The notes below the pieces were generated by a model. It searched no databases. It saw nothing but the letters and a program-made list of their open reading frames with translations, and had not been told where the DNA came from. A stretch of DNA of 11,577 nucleotides. Origin: Lachnospira sp. (lineage in GTDB: Bacteria > Bacillota > Clostridia > Lachnospirales > Lachnospiraceae). The DNA is taken from positions 1 to 11,577 of the forward strand of contig JAGAJD010000293.1 of assembly GCA_017626275.1 (NCBI GenBank), written 5' to 3'. Positions within the stretch are counted from its first letter, which is position 1. The number at the start of each line of letters is the position of its first letter. A program made the translations under genes and the position numbers. Below are positions 1 through 7,266 of this stretch, piece by piece.

Positions 1-381
1 ATTAAGATAAAGATTGGTTCAGCATATCCGAGGGCTGAGGTTGCAACGATGAACGTAAGAGGACGAAACCTTGTTACAGGTCTTCCTAAGACTGTTGAGG
101 TTACATCAGAAGAGACAGAAGAGGCTTTAAGAGAAGCTACTTCACAGATTGTAGAAGCAGTACACAGCGTTCTTGAAAAAACACCACCGGAACTGGCATC
201 AGATATTGCCGACAGAGGAATTGTATTGACAGGCGGCGGAAGTCTTCTTCAGGGCTTAGAAGAACTGATAGAATCGAAGACCGGCATTAACACGGTTACA
301 GCGGAAGATCCGATGACGGCAGTTGCAATCGGAACAGGTAAGTTTATAGAATTTCTTGCCGGTTACAGGGACGACAAATAA
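1..381 (+). CDS. mreB: MreB/Mbl rod-shape actin homologue, C-terminal part
   Basis: This reading frame is open from base 1, so the true start lies upstream of the window and the ATG at 49 is an internal Met. About 126 residues are visible, roughly the last third of a protein usually near 335-345 aa. The text around IGSAYP, RGRNLVTGLPKTVEV and the phosphate-2 loop GIVLTGGGSLLQGL (fragment residues about 73-86), then the AEDPMTAVAIGTGK end, is typical of MreB/Mbl. The family forms ATP-bound membrane-associated filaments that steer side-wall peptidoglycan synthesis. In Bacillus subtilis mbl lies directly before flhO-flhP, the same order as here, so this copy may be the Mbl-type paralogue; the fragment alone does not decide between MreB and Mbl. 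The stop is 23 bases before flgF, and no promoter or terminator is seen in that gap. Confidence 0.95.
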   Translation: MKIKIGSAYPRAEVATMNVRGRNLVTGLPKTVEVTSEETEEALREATSQIVEAVHSVLEKTPPELASDIADRGIVLTGGGSLLQGLEELIESKTGINTVTAEDPMTAVAIGTGKFIEFLAGYRDDK

Positions 382-404
382 ATCTGACATGAGGAGGAAA
401 TGTA

Positions 405-1178
405 ATGGTTAAGGGGCTTTACACGGGATATACGGGAATGGTAAACAGCCAGAAGAGATTAGACGTTATATCTAATAATCTTGCTAATGCCACAACCACA
501 GGCTTTAAGTCTGAGGGCTGTACTACGCAGGCATTTGATTCCGTATATGCAATTAAAATTAAGGACTTATCAGTGGGACACTTGAATCAGAATATCGGTA
601 AGATAAGTCTGGGGGCTAAGATTGGGGAAACTTACAGAGACTGGACACAGGGTTCGCTGCAGTCAACAGGCAATACATTTGATTTTGCACTTGCAGGAAA
701 AGGTTTTTTCTCAGTTGAATTTACCAATAAGCTTGGAGAGACAAGCACGATGTATTCAAGAGACGGTGCATTCCAGATGAATTCTGAGGGGTATCTTGTG
801 ACTAAGGACGGCGACTATATTCTTGGCGAGGGCGGAAGAATACAGCTTCCGACAGATTTGGATTCGCTTTCGGTAGATTCACAGGGCAATATTTTTGCCG
901 ACGGGCAGTATGTAGATACATTTGCTCTTGTTGATTTTGAAGATTACAACTATCTTGAAAAATATGGCGAGAATCTTTTCAGAACAGTAGAGGGTGCATC
1001 GGAAACGGAATGTACAGCAGCCGTTGAACAGGGATATCTGGAGGCTTCCAATATTAACGTGGTTTCAGAGATGGTTGATATGATTGCACTTGCAAGAGAA
1101 TATGAAAGTGGACAGAAAGTAATACAGACTATTGATTCCATGCTTTCAAAGATGGTATCAATGTCAGAGTTGAGCTGA
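405..1178 (+). CDS. flgF: Flagellar rod/hook-basal body protein FlgF (FlhO-like)
   Basis: A 257-aa axial protein of the flagellar rod family. The N-terminus carries the basal-body rod signature (GLYTGYTGM, then DVISNNLANATTTGFK, residues about 5-35) and the C-terminus the matching rod/hook domain (VEQGYLEASNINVVSEMVDMI, then YES, about residues 207-235). Both ends form the paired helices that pack in rod and hook subunits; the middle forms the surface domain. The start is set by GAGGAGG at 391-397, seven bases before the ATG. In Bacillus the first of the two genes after mbl is flhO; in Clostridia it is usually annotated flgF, a proximal-rod component or general hook-basal body protein. The exact rod position (FlgF versus FlgG-like) cannot be fixed from sequence alone. 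It has no Sec signal, as expected for export by the flagellar type III apparatus. It is followed by a second family member, flgG. Confidence 0.92.
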   Translation: MVKGLYTGYTGMVNSQKRLDVISNNLANATTTGFKSEGCTTQAFDSVYAIKIKDLSVGHLNQNIGKISLGAKIGETYRDWTQGSLQSTGNTFDFALAGKGFFSVEFTNKLGETSTMYSRDGAFQMNSEGYLVTKDGDYILGEGGRIQLPTDLDSLSVDSQGNIFADGQYVDTFALVDFEDYNYLEKYGENLFRTVEGASETECTAAVEQGYLEASNINVVSEMVDMIALAREYESGQKVIQTIDSMLSKMVSMSELS

Positions 1179-1191
1179 TAACAGACTAAAT

Positions 1192-1206
1192 GCCGCTGAA
1201 AGCGGC
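1192..1206 (+). promoter_or_regulatory. Stem-loop just upstream of the flgG ribosome site
   Basis: GCCGCT at 1192-1197 and AGCGGC at 1201-1206 form a perfect six-pair GC-rich stem with a GAA loop. It lies between the flgF stop and the flgG Shine-Dalgarno (GGAG at 1213-1216). No T-run follows, so it does not look like an intrinsic terminator. It may affect mRNA processing, stability or flgG translation; that role is inference. Confidence 0.4.
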
Positions 1207-1222
1207 GGGAACGGAGAAAATT

Positions 1223-2044
1223 ATGGTAAGATCTTTATGGACAGCGGCGTCAGGTATGACGTCACAGCAGACAAATGTTGATACTATTGCCAACAATCTG
1301 GCAAATGTTAATACAACCGGATACAAGATGGAGACAACACATTTTAAGTCATTGCTTTATCAGCAGCTTCAGGCAAAGACGACATCGGCAAACGGGGAGA
1401 CAAAGCCTGTCAATGCCCAGGTTGGCTTAGGCTCAAGAGTATCGTCAGTTACATCACAGTATACGCAAGGGTCAGTTAATAAGACAGACAGTGACACTGA
1501 TTTTGCAATCGTTGGAGAAGGTTTCTTCGGTGTTGTCGGAGAAGACGGACAGACATATTATACAAGAAACGGTAATCTTTACTTTTCGCTGGCTTCTGAA
1601 GGATATATGCTCTGTACAGCAGAAGGACTTCCTGTATTAAGTTCCGATGGGGCTGAAATGGTGCTTCCGGCAGAATATGACCCGACTAAGATTTCTGTTG
1701 ATTCAGATGGTAATTTATTATATCCAAGCGAGGAGAATAACAACAATCCTACAATGATAGGCGTAAAGATTGGTCTGTTCCAGTTTGCCAATCCGTCAGG
1801 TCTTGACAAAACGGGAGATTCTCTTCTCATGGAGACTGAAGCTTCCGGTATTGCATTAAATGAGGATTATGATGAAGTTGGAAAGAAGAGTACTTTAAAA
1901 CAGGGATATCTTGAAGCTTCCAATGTAAATGTGGCAACTGAGATGGTTAATCTCATTACTGCACAGAGAGCATATGAACTGTGTTCCAGAGCGATTACAA
2001 CTTCTGATACCATGATGGAGCAGGCTAACAATCTGAAGAGATAA
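1223..2044 (+). CDS. flgG: Flagellar rod protein FlgG (FlhP-like)
   Basis: A 273-aa distal-rod/hook-basal body protein. The start at 1223 (MVRSLWTAASGM) is chosen over the in-frame ATG at 1190: GGAG at 1213-1216 is six bases before it, the family begins with this M-x-RSLWTAASGM motif, and the extra 11 residues would come from a GC-rich hairpin. The N-terminal signature is DTIANNLANVNTTGYK (about residues 20-35), and the C-terminal signature is LKQGYLEASNVNVATEMVNLITAQRAYE (about residues 223-250). FlgG polymerises into the distal rod; FlhP in Bacillus is an essential hook-basal-body protein of this family. The C-terminal motif is closer to classic FlgG than that of the preceding gene. It sits 44 bases after flgF and 13 bases before flgJ, so the three are likely one transcript. 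Confidence 0.93.
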   Translation: MVRSLWTAASGMTSQQTNVDTIANNLANVNTTGYKMETTHFKSLLYQQLQAKTTSANGETKPVNAQVGLGSRVSSVTSQYTQGSVNKTDSDTDFAIVGEGFFGVVGEDGQTYYTRNGNLYFSLASEGYMLCTAEGLPVLSSDGAEMVLPAEYDPTKISVDSDGNLLYPSEENNNNPTMIGVKIGLFQFANPSGLDKTGDSLLMETEASGIALNEDYDEVGKKSTLKQGYLEASNVNVATEMVNLITAQRAYELCSRAITTSDTMMEQANNLKR

Positions 2045-2057
2045 ATAGGAGACGCTT

Positions 2058-2483
2058 ATGAGTGATATGATTAGCGGATTAAATTCCATGTATACTAATG
2101 GTACATATACAGATACAACCACAGGCGCATTACAGAGTACTCTCAATACAAAGGATTTATCATCGGCGTCCGATGATGAACTTATGGAGGTCTGCAAGGA
2201 CTTTGAAGAGTATTTTGTTGAGCAGATGGTAAAATCCATGATAAAAATGGCAGATGTGGACGGCGAAGATGATAACGGCTACGGTTCAATCTTTGGTCTT
2301 TCTTCCGAAAGTGATTCCGGAATGAGTACGATGTCAGATTTTTACGGCGATAAGATGGTTACAATGCTTTCAGAAGCTTTGTGTAGTTCGGAAAACGGAC
2401 AAGGGCTTGGCATTGCACAGAATTTATATAATCAGATGAAACGTAATTACAGTATTCAGGATATGGAAGGCAATGTGGAATAA
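2058..2483 (+). CDS. flgJ: FlgJ-type rod-binding protein (no muramidase domain)
   Basis: A 141-aa protein matching the FlgJ N-terminal rod-binding domain. Residues about 41-130 hold ELMEVCKDFEEYFVEQMVKSM, an SGMSTMSDFYGDKM stretch, and QGLGIAQNLYNQMKR, the usual core. In Proteobacteria FlgJ has this rod cap/scaffold part fused to a peptidoglycan hydrolase; here the protein ends after the rod-binding part, so wall opening for the rod must be done by another enzyme. The start has TAGGAG at 2046-2051, six bases upstream. The first 40 residues are Ser/Thr/Gly-rich and look unstructured. The end overlaps the recD2 start by 11 bases. Position after flgF-flgG supports a role in rod assembly. Residue Cys46 and the Asp/Gly-rich segment (about 67-80) have no assigned role. 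Confidence 0.88.
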   Translation: MSDMISGLNSMYTNGTYTDTTTGALQSTLNTKDLSSASDDELMEVCKDFEEYFVEQMVKSMIKMADVDGEDDNGYGSIFGLSSESDSGMSTMSDFYGDKMVTMLSEALCSSENGQGLGIAQNLYNQMKRNYSIQDMEGNVE

Positions 2484-4722
2484 TTTGGATTATGAAACCC
2501 TGAATTACATAGAGGGATTTGTGGAAAACATTATATACCGTAATGAGGATAACGGATATACTGTATTTACGGTAGTATATAAGGGCGAGGAGATTACCTG
2601 CGTTGGTGTATTGACATACATCGGCGCAGGTGAATTTATAGCTGCACATGGAAGCTTTGTAAAGCATCCGTCTTATGATATGCAGTTTTCGGTTAAGTCT
2701 TATGAGTTCAAGGCACCTGACGATGTTAAGTCGGTAAAACGTTATCTAAGCTCCGGCGCGGTTAAGGGTATTGGCGAGAAAATGGCGGATAGGATTGTAA
2801 AGGAATTTGGTGATGATACCTTTAGAATTATGGAGGAAGAGCCGGAACGCCTTGCAGAGATAAAAGGAATCAGCATTTCCAAAGCAATGGATATCGCAGC
2901 TCAGCTTGTTGATAAGCGAGACATGAGAAAAGCCATGATGTTTCTGCAGGATTATGGAATTAACATGAATCTCGCCAATAAAATTTATTCCAGATATGGT
3001 CAGGAAATCTATACAATTATCAGGCAGAACCCGTACCGCCTTGCAGAAGATATAGAGGGCATTGGCTTTAAAATGGCAGATGATATTGCCTCGAAGGCGG
3101 GGATACAGGTGGATTCTGATTTCAGGGTCAGAAGCGGAATTTTATATATTTTAAGTCAGGCGGCGGCGCAGGGACACACATATCTTCCCTATGAGGAGCT
3201 TTGCAGAGCTGTTCCTGAGCTTTTGCTGATAGATATACGTGATATGGACAGACATATTATGGATATGGCGATTGATAAGAAAATTGTCGTAAAGACTGCT
3301 TCTGACGGAAGCAGGTGCGTATATGCTTCAATGTATTATTACATGGAAGCGTCAATAGCAAGGCACCTTTACGATTTAAATATCCCTTATTCCGTGGAGG
3401 ACGGCGAGATTAATGAGCGAATCACAAGTATTGAGGAGAGTAACGGAATAGAGCTTGATTATATACAGAAAGAGGCTGTTAAAAAAGCGGTTTTAAACGG
3501 TTTGATGATTATTACGGGCGGGCCGGGAACAGGAAAGACCACAACGATTAATACAATTATTAAGTATTTTGAGATGGAGGGGCTTGATATAAGACTTGCT
3601 GCACCGACAGGACGAGCTGCAAAACGAATGACGGAGACAAGCGGCTATGAAGCACAGACAATTCACAGACTGCTTGAAATATGCGGCGGACCGTCGGAGA
3701 GCATGCATTTTGACAGAAATGAAGAAAATCCGCTTGAAACTGACGTAGTAATCGTAGATGAAATGTCAATGGTTGATGTAAATATTATGAATTCACTGCT
3801 TAAGGCGGTTGCTGTCGGAACACGCCTCATTCTTGTGGGAGATGTAGACCAGCTTCCAAGCGTGGGACCGGGAAATGTGCTGAAAGACATTATTGCATCG
3901 GGCTGTTTTTCGGTGGTAAAGCTTGAAAAGATTTTCAGACAGGCAGCGGAAAGTGAGATTATTACAAATGCCCATAAAATTAACAGAGGTGAGCGTGTTG
4001 TATTAAACAAATACAGCAAAGATTTTCTGTTCGTGAAACGTGACAGTGCAGATGCGATTATATCGGCAATGTGTACACTGTTAAAGGAAAAACTGCCGGA
4101 TTATGTTCATGCTGACAGAAAGGATATACAGATTCTTACTCCGACACGTAAGTCGGCTGTCGGAGCGTACCGTTTAAACAGAATTATGCAGGAATACTTA
4201 AATCCTCCGTCACATGATAAGATGGAAAAAACAGTCGGTGATACGGTTTACCGCGTTGGTGACAAGGTTATGCAGATTAAAAATAATTATCAGCTTGAGT
4301 GGGAAAAAAGAAGCAGCTACGGCGTGGCATTTGAACATGGAAGCGGTGTGTTTAACGGAGATATGGGCGTGATTGAGGATATAAATACATTTGCCGAACA
4401 GATGCTTGTGAGATTCGATGATGACCGTTATGTGAAATATGATTTTACACAGCTTGATGAACTGGAGCTTGCCTATGCAATAACGATTCATAAATCTCAG
4501 GGAAGTGAGTATCCGGCGGTTATTATTCCAATGTTTACGGGACCTCGTATGCTGATGAACAGGAATCTTTTATATACGGCAGTTACGAGAGCAAGAACGT
4601 GCGTGTGCATGGTTGGAGTGGAAGATTGTTTTCACCAGATGGCTGCCAATGAGTCGGAACAAAAAAGGTATTCTTCACTTGATGTTAGAATCCGTGAGTT
4701 GAATGAAAGTATAGCGGGGTAG
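2473..4722 (+). CDS. recD2: RecD2-like SF1B DNA helicase (RecD/TraA family)
   Basis: A 749-aa ATP-dependent 5'-3' DNA helicase of the RecD2 type (RecD-like without RecBC). The N-terminal OB-like part starts YIEGFVENIIYRNEDNGYTVF, followed by helix-hairpin-helix repeats near residues 95-125, 128-145 and 195-210 (GIGEKMADRI, GISISKAMDI, GIGFKMADDI). Motor motifs are clear: Walker A GGPGTGKT with K355, Walker B VVIVDE with D429/E430, the DVDQLPSVGPG motif at 457-467, and the C-terminal AITIHKSQGSEYP and LYTAVTRAR motifs of the UvrD_C_2 type. Length fits RecD2 (about 720-800 aa). Family members act in genome stability and recombination. The ATG at 2473 overlaps flgJ, and its upstream GGAAGG is only two bases away, so the start is uncertain; TTG at 2485 is another option. 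The short gap to comFC suggests translational coupling. Confidence 0.93.
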   Translation: MWNNLDYETLNYIEGFVENIIYRNEDNGYTVFTVVYKGEEITCVGVLTYIGAGEFIAAHGSFVKHPSYDMQFSVKSYEFKAPDDVKSVKRYLSSGAVKGIGEKMADRIVKEFGDDTFRIMEEEPERLAEIKGISISKAMDIAAQLVDKRDMRKAMMFLQDYGINMNLANKIYSRYGQEIYTIIRQNPYRLAEDIEGIGFKMADDIASKAGIQVDSDFRVRSGILYILSQAAAQGHTYLPYEELCRAVPELLLIDIRDMDRHIMDMAIDKKIVVKTASDGSRCVYASMYYYMEASIARHLYDLNIPYSVEDGEINERITSIEESNGIELDYIQKEAVKKAVLNGLMIITGGPGTGKTTTINTIIKYFEMEGLDIRLAAPTGRAAKRMTETSGYEAQTIHRLLEICGGPSESMHFDRNEENPLETDVVIVDEMSMVDVNIMNSLLKAVAVGTRLILVGDVDQLPSVGPGNVLKDIIASGCFSVVKLEKIFRQAAESEIITNAHKINRGERVVLNKYSKDFLFVKRDSADAIISAMCTLLKEKLPDYVHADRKDIQILTPTRKSAVGAYRLNRIMQEYLNPPSHDKMEKTVGDTVYRVGDKVMQIKNNYQLEWEKRSSYGVAFEHGSGVFNGDMGVIEDINTFAEQMLVRFDDDRYVKYDFTQLDELELAYAITIHKSQGSEYPAVIIPMFTGPRMLMNRNLLYTAVTRARTCVCMVGVEDCFHQMAANESEQKRYSSLDVRIRELNESIAG

Positions 4723-4725
4723 CAA

Positions 4726-5475
4726 ATGAGATATGATTTAAAGGAAATGCTTTATGGTGTTAAAAACACGCTGGTGGACGCAATATTTCCACCGGTGTGT
4801 CCTGTCTGCGGCGGACTGCTTGGATATGACAGCGGGAAAAGAGAACGGATATGCAGAGAATGTATACAGAAAGTTAAGTGCATAAAAGAGCCGTACTGTA
4901 TTAAATGCGGAAAGCAGCTTGACAGTGAGACAGATGAGTACTGCTATGACTGTAAAAGAAAGAAACACAGCTACGACAGAGGTGTGGCGGTTTATCTGTA
5001 TACAGATGCAGTAAAACAGTCAATATACAGATTTAAATATAAAAATAAAAGAGAGTATGCATCATTTTATGCACATGAAGCGGCAGACAGATACGGAGGT
5101 CTTATCGCACAGTGGGGCATAGAGGTGATAATCCCGGTACCGATGTTTTCTGCAAAACAGCGGCACAGAGGCTATAATCAGGCAGAACTTCTTGCCTGTG
5201 AACTTGGAAAGCGTCTTAATATTCCTGTAAATACTGAAATTCTGATAAGGTCTAAAAAAACAACCCCAATGAAAGAATTAAATGACATTGAAAGAAGAAA
5301 AAATGTTGAAAATGCTTTTAATATTCAGATAAATGTAGTAGAATATAAGAAAATATTGTTGGTTGATGATATTTATACAACGGGAGCAACCGTAGATCAG
5401 TGTTCAAAGGTGCTTAAACAGTATGGTGCAGAAGAGGTGTATTTTCTTTGCCTGAGCATAGGGAAAGGCTTTTGA
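4726..5475 (+). CDS. comFC: ComFC-like phosphoribosyltransferase-fold competence protein
   Basis: A 249-aa ComF/GntX family protein. The N-terminus carries zinc-binding cysteine pairs: C25-x2-C28, C43-x2-C46, C58-x2-C61 and C73-x2-C76. The C-terminal phosphoribosyltransferase domain includes VIIPVPMFSAKQRHRGYNQ and the PRPP-loop-like LLVDDIYTTGAT (residues 211-222, with D214/D215). ComFC is needed for DNA uptake in naturally competent bacteria and acts with the ComFA helicase; in non-competent species its role is less clear. The gene begins three bases after the recD2 stop with only a poor ribosome site (GGGGT at about 4717-4720), fitting coupled translation. In Bacillus subtilis comFC is followed by yvyF-flgM-flgN-flgK-flgL, the order kept here apart from the inserted pseudogene. 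Competence of this organism is not shown. Confidence 0.93.
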   Translation: MRYDLKEMLYGVKNTLVDAIFPPVCPVCGGLLGYDSGKRERICRECIQKVKCIKEPYCIKCGKQLDSETDEYCYDCKRKKHSYDRGVAVYLYTDAVKQSIYRFKYKNKREYASFYAHEAADRYGGLIAQWGIEVIIPVPMFSAKQRHRGYNQAELLACELGKRLNIPVNTEILIRSKKTTPMKELNDIERRKNVENAFNIQINVVEYKKILLVDDIYTTGATVDQCSKVLKQYGAEEVYFLCLSIGKGF

Positions 5476-5504
5476 ATATATAAGATTAAAAATAGGAGGG
5501 AATT

Positions 5505-5918
5505 ATGGACGTAAGAAATTGCAGACGGTGTGGTAAGTTGTTTAATTATATAGGAGGACCATACAGGACTTTATGTCCGGAATGTATCCAAAATCTTGAA
5601 GATAAGTTTGCAGAGGTTAAGGAATATATAAGGGATAATGTACAGGCGGGGATAGCAGAAGTTTCGCAGGCATGTGATGTGAGTTCTAAACAGATTGAGC
5701 AGTGGGTAAGAGAGGAACGCCTTTGTTTTGCTGATGATTCTCCGGTTGGACTTGCGTGTGAGTGTTGTGGAGCGACAATTAAGACGGGACGCTACTGTGA
5801 GAACTGTAAGTCGACAATGGCAAATCAGCTTGATAATCTGTATCAGAAGAAAGCTGCTGCTGCACCTAAGAGAGAGCCAAGAGAAAATGCAAGAATGAGA
5901 TTTCTTGATAAAGGCTGA
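5505..5918 (+). CDS. yvyF: Flagellar-operon zinc-ribbon protein YvyF (TIGR03826-type)
   Basis: A 137-aa protein of the YvyF family found between comFC and flgM in Firmicutes. Cysteine pairs at C6/C9 and C24/C27 form an N-terminal zinc ribbon, and C85/C88 and C98/C101 (with C87 extra) form a second. Between them, residues about 50-73 (AGIAEVSQACDVSSKQIEQWVREE) look like a short MerR-like helix-turn-helix. The tail (about 115-137) is basic and low-complexity. The molecular role is not established to my knowledge; conserved linkage to flagellar genes suggests regulation or assembly. The start has AGGAGGG at 5494-5500, four bases before the ATG. A likely terminator follows its stop. In Bacillus the next gene is flgM; here a decayed gene intervenes. 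Confidence 0.88.
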   Translation: MDVRNCRRCGKLFNYIGGPYRTLCPECIQNLEDKFAEVKEYIRDNVQAGIAEVSQACDVSSKQIEQWVREERLCFADDSPVGLACECCGATIKTGRYCENCKSTMANQLDNLYQKKAAAAPKREPRENARMRFLDKG

Positions 5919-5940
5919 TATTACTGTTTATATTTAAAAT

Positions 5941-5977
5941 GCCGTGTTTTTGAAGTGATTCATGGACACGGTTTTTT
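5941..5977 (+). terminator. Likely intrinsic terminator after yvyF
   Basis: CCGTGT at 5942-5947 pairs with ACACGG at 5966-5971 (six pairs; G-U pairs extend it slightly inward and outward), enclosing a loop of up to 18 bases, followed at once by six T at 5972-5977. It starts 23 bases after the yvyF stop. The loop is longer than ideal, so efficiency is uncertain. It would close the mreB/flgF to yvyF transcript before the flgM unit. Confidence 0.65.
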
Positions 5978-6022
5978 CTATACATCAACATGTAATTGAA
6001 AATCATTTATTGGGAGGTATTT

Positions 6023-6774
6023 ATGGCAAGAACAGTAGCGATAGGGATACAGGATTTTGGTGATTTGATTGAGAAAAAATATTTCTATATTGATAAAACC
6101 TCTTTTGTTAAGGAATGGTGGGAGAGCGGGGACAGCGTGACACTTATTACCCGTCCGCGCCGATTCGGAAAGACACTTAATATGAGCATGGTCGAGCAGT
6201 TCTTTTCTGTGGATTATGCAGGACGGGGGAAGCTGTTTGAGGGTCTTTCTATCTGGGAAAATGAAAAATACAGGGAGCTACAGGGAACTTATCCTGTTAT
6301 CAGCCTGTCATTTGCAAATATAAAGGAGAAAGACTGTAAGACCACCCGGGAAAAAATCTGTCAGATACTTACGAATCTGTATGTGAAATATTCATTTTTA
6401 AAAGACAGTGATGTATTAGTGGAAGCAGACAGGGCTTTTTTTGACCGGATTTTGTCGGTAGATATGCGTGACAGTGATGCAACACTTGCGCTTTATCAGT
6501 TGTCGGATTACCTATACCGCTATTATGGCAAAAAGGTGATTATCCTTTTGGACGAATACGACACACCAATGCAGGAAGCATATGTAGACGGATACTGGAA
6601 TTTAAGGTGCAGGACGAAGAGGATGAGGAAACGCTTAAGGATACGGTGAAGGAAGCGCTGCACCAAATTAGTGAAAAGCAGTATACACAGCAGTTGATTT
6701 CAAGGGGGATTCCAAAGGAAAAAATAAGAAGTTATGGCTTTGCTTTTCATGGGAAGAAAGTGCTGATAGGGTGA
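6023..6774 (+). pseudogene. AAA-ATPase-like / PD-(D/E)XK (DUF1703) gene, internally deleted and frameshifted
   Basis: The family (AAA-ATPase-like PF09820 plus C-terminal DUF1703 PD-(D/E)XK nuclease-like PF08011) is usually about 520-580 aa and occurs in many copies in gut Clostridia and Bacteroidia; its role is not established. The start at 6023 (MARTVAIGIQDFGDLI) follows GGGAGG at 6012-6017. Residues 42-60 hold ITRPRRFGKTLNMS (K50/T51, Walker A-like), and 172-186 hold VIILLDEYDTPMQEA (Walker B-like). After DGYW near 6598 the frame runs into unrelated residues and stops at 6649. In another frame, EFKVQDEEDEETL begins at 6598 and continues to GFAFHGKKVLIG, stopping at 6772-6774: this is the normal C-terminus of the same family, including the EFK of the nuclease core. 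About 280-330 middle residues are therefore missing and the ends are out of frame. A 208-aa truncated product could still be made. Confidence 0.88.
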
Positions 6775-6877
6775 GGCACATTTGATGCAAGTCAGGATTA
6801 AAAATTTTTTAATGACATTGATGGCTGGATTGTTACTATTTTTAAATTAAAAAACATCATAAAATAAAAGAAAGCTG

Positions 6878-6906
6878 TTAAGGTTTTTGAAGAAAAAACC
6901 GATAAT
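6878..6906 (+). promoter_or_regulatory. Sigma-28 (SigD/FliA-type) promoter for flgM
   Basis: TTAA at 6878-6881 (followed by GGTTT) and CCGATAAT at 6899-6906 resemble the sigma-28 consensus TAAA-N15-GCCGATAA, with a 16-base gap to the ACCGATAA octamer. It lies 64 bases before the flgM ATG. The surrounding stretch from 6775 is AT-rich with no gene and holds a palindromic AT run at 6797-6813. The spacer also contains an inverted repeat (GGTTTTT at 6882-6888, AAAAACC at 6894-6900), which could be chance. The match supports late flagellar expression of flgM-flgN. Confidence 0.75.
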
Positions 6907-6970
6907 ATGAATGAAGCATATGAAAGTATATAGATTTTAGATTTATTAATGGAAAGAGAGGCGTTCAGCA

Positions 6971-7252
6971 ATGCGTGTAGAAGCATACAGTGCAGTGAGC
7001 CGGATTTATCAGAAAGGTGCGGCAACTGCGGTTAAGAAGAGCGGCAGCACAGCTTCATATAGTGATAAGCTGGAGATATCAAGATCAGCAAGAGATTATC
7101 AGGTGGCAAAAGAGGCAGTAAACAATGCTTCGGATATAAGAGAGGATAAGGTGGCTTTAATCAAAGCTAAGATGGCATCAGGAAATTATAATGTAAGTGC
7201 GGAGGCAGTGGCACAGAAGATGCTTGATAGCGCAGTTACGTTATCATTTTAA
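6971..7252 (+). CDS. flgM: Anti-sigma-28 factor FlgM
   Basis: A 93-aa FlgM. The N-terminus (MRVEAYSAVSRIYQ) is the family's usual start, the middle has the SDKLEIS segment (31-37), and the C-terminal half (IREDKVALIKAKMASGNY, then VSAEAVAQKML, residues 56-85) is the sigma-28-binding region. FlgM holds sigma-28 inactive in the cytoplasm until the hook-basal body is complete and FlgM is exported or otherwise relieved. The start is preceded by GAGAGG at 6956-6961, nine bases away, a slightly long spacing. The sigma-28 promoter upstream implies a feedback loop. In Bacillus flgM follows yvyF directly; here a terminator, a pseudogene and a promoter lie between. flgN begins 14 bases after the stop. 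Confidence 0.93.
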   Translation: MRVEAYSAVSRIYQKGAATAVKKSGSTASYSDKLEISRSARDYQVAKEAVNNASDIREDKVALIKAKMASGNYNVSAEAVAQKMLDSAVTLSF

Positions 7253-7266
7253 GGAGAAGCTTTGAG

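Noticed and set aside
950..1141. Reverse-strand open frame inside flgF (and similar ones within flgG, recD2, comFC and flgK)
   Set aside because: These are antisense shadows of well-identified genes, with no ribosome site or family features.
1190..1222. Upstream in-frame ATG as the flgG start
   Set aside because: No ribosome site precedes it and the added residues do not match the family.
6023..6774. Pseudogene as a new defence or toxin system
   Set aside because: Both halves match one known AAA-ATPase/DUF1703 family, and there is no partner gene; the gene is disrupted.
6797..6813. AT palindrome after the pseudogene as a terminator
   Set aside because: The stem is made only of A-T pairs, so it is too weak, and such runs are expected in AT-rich gaps.
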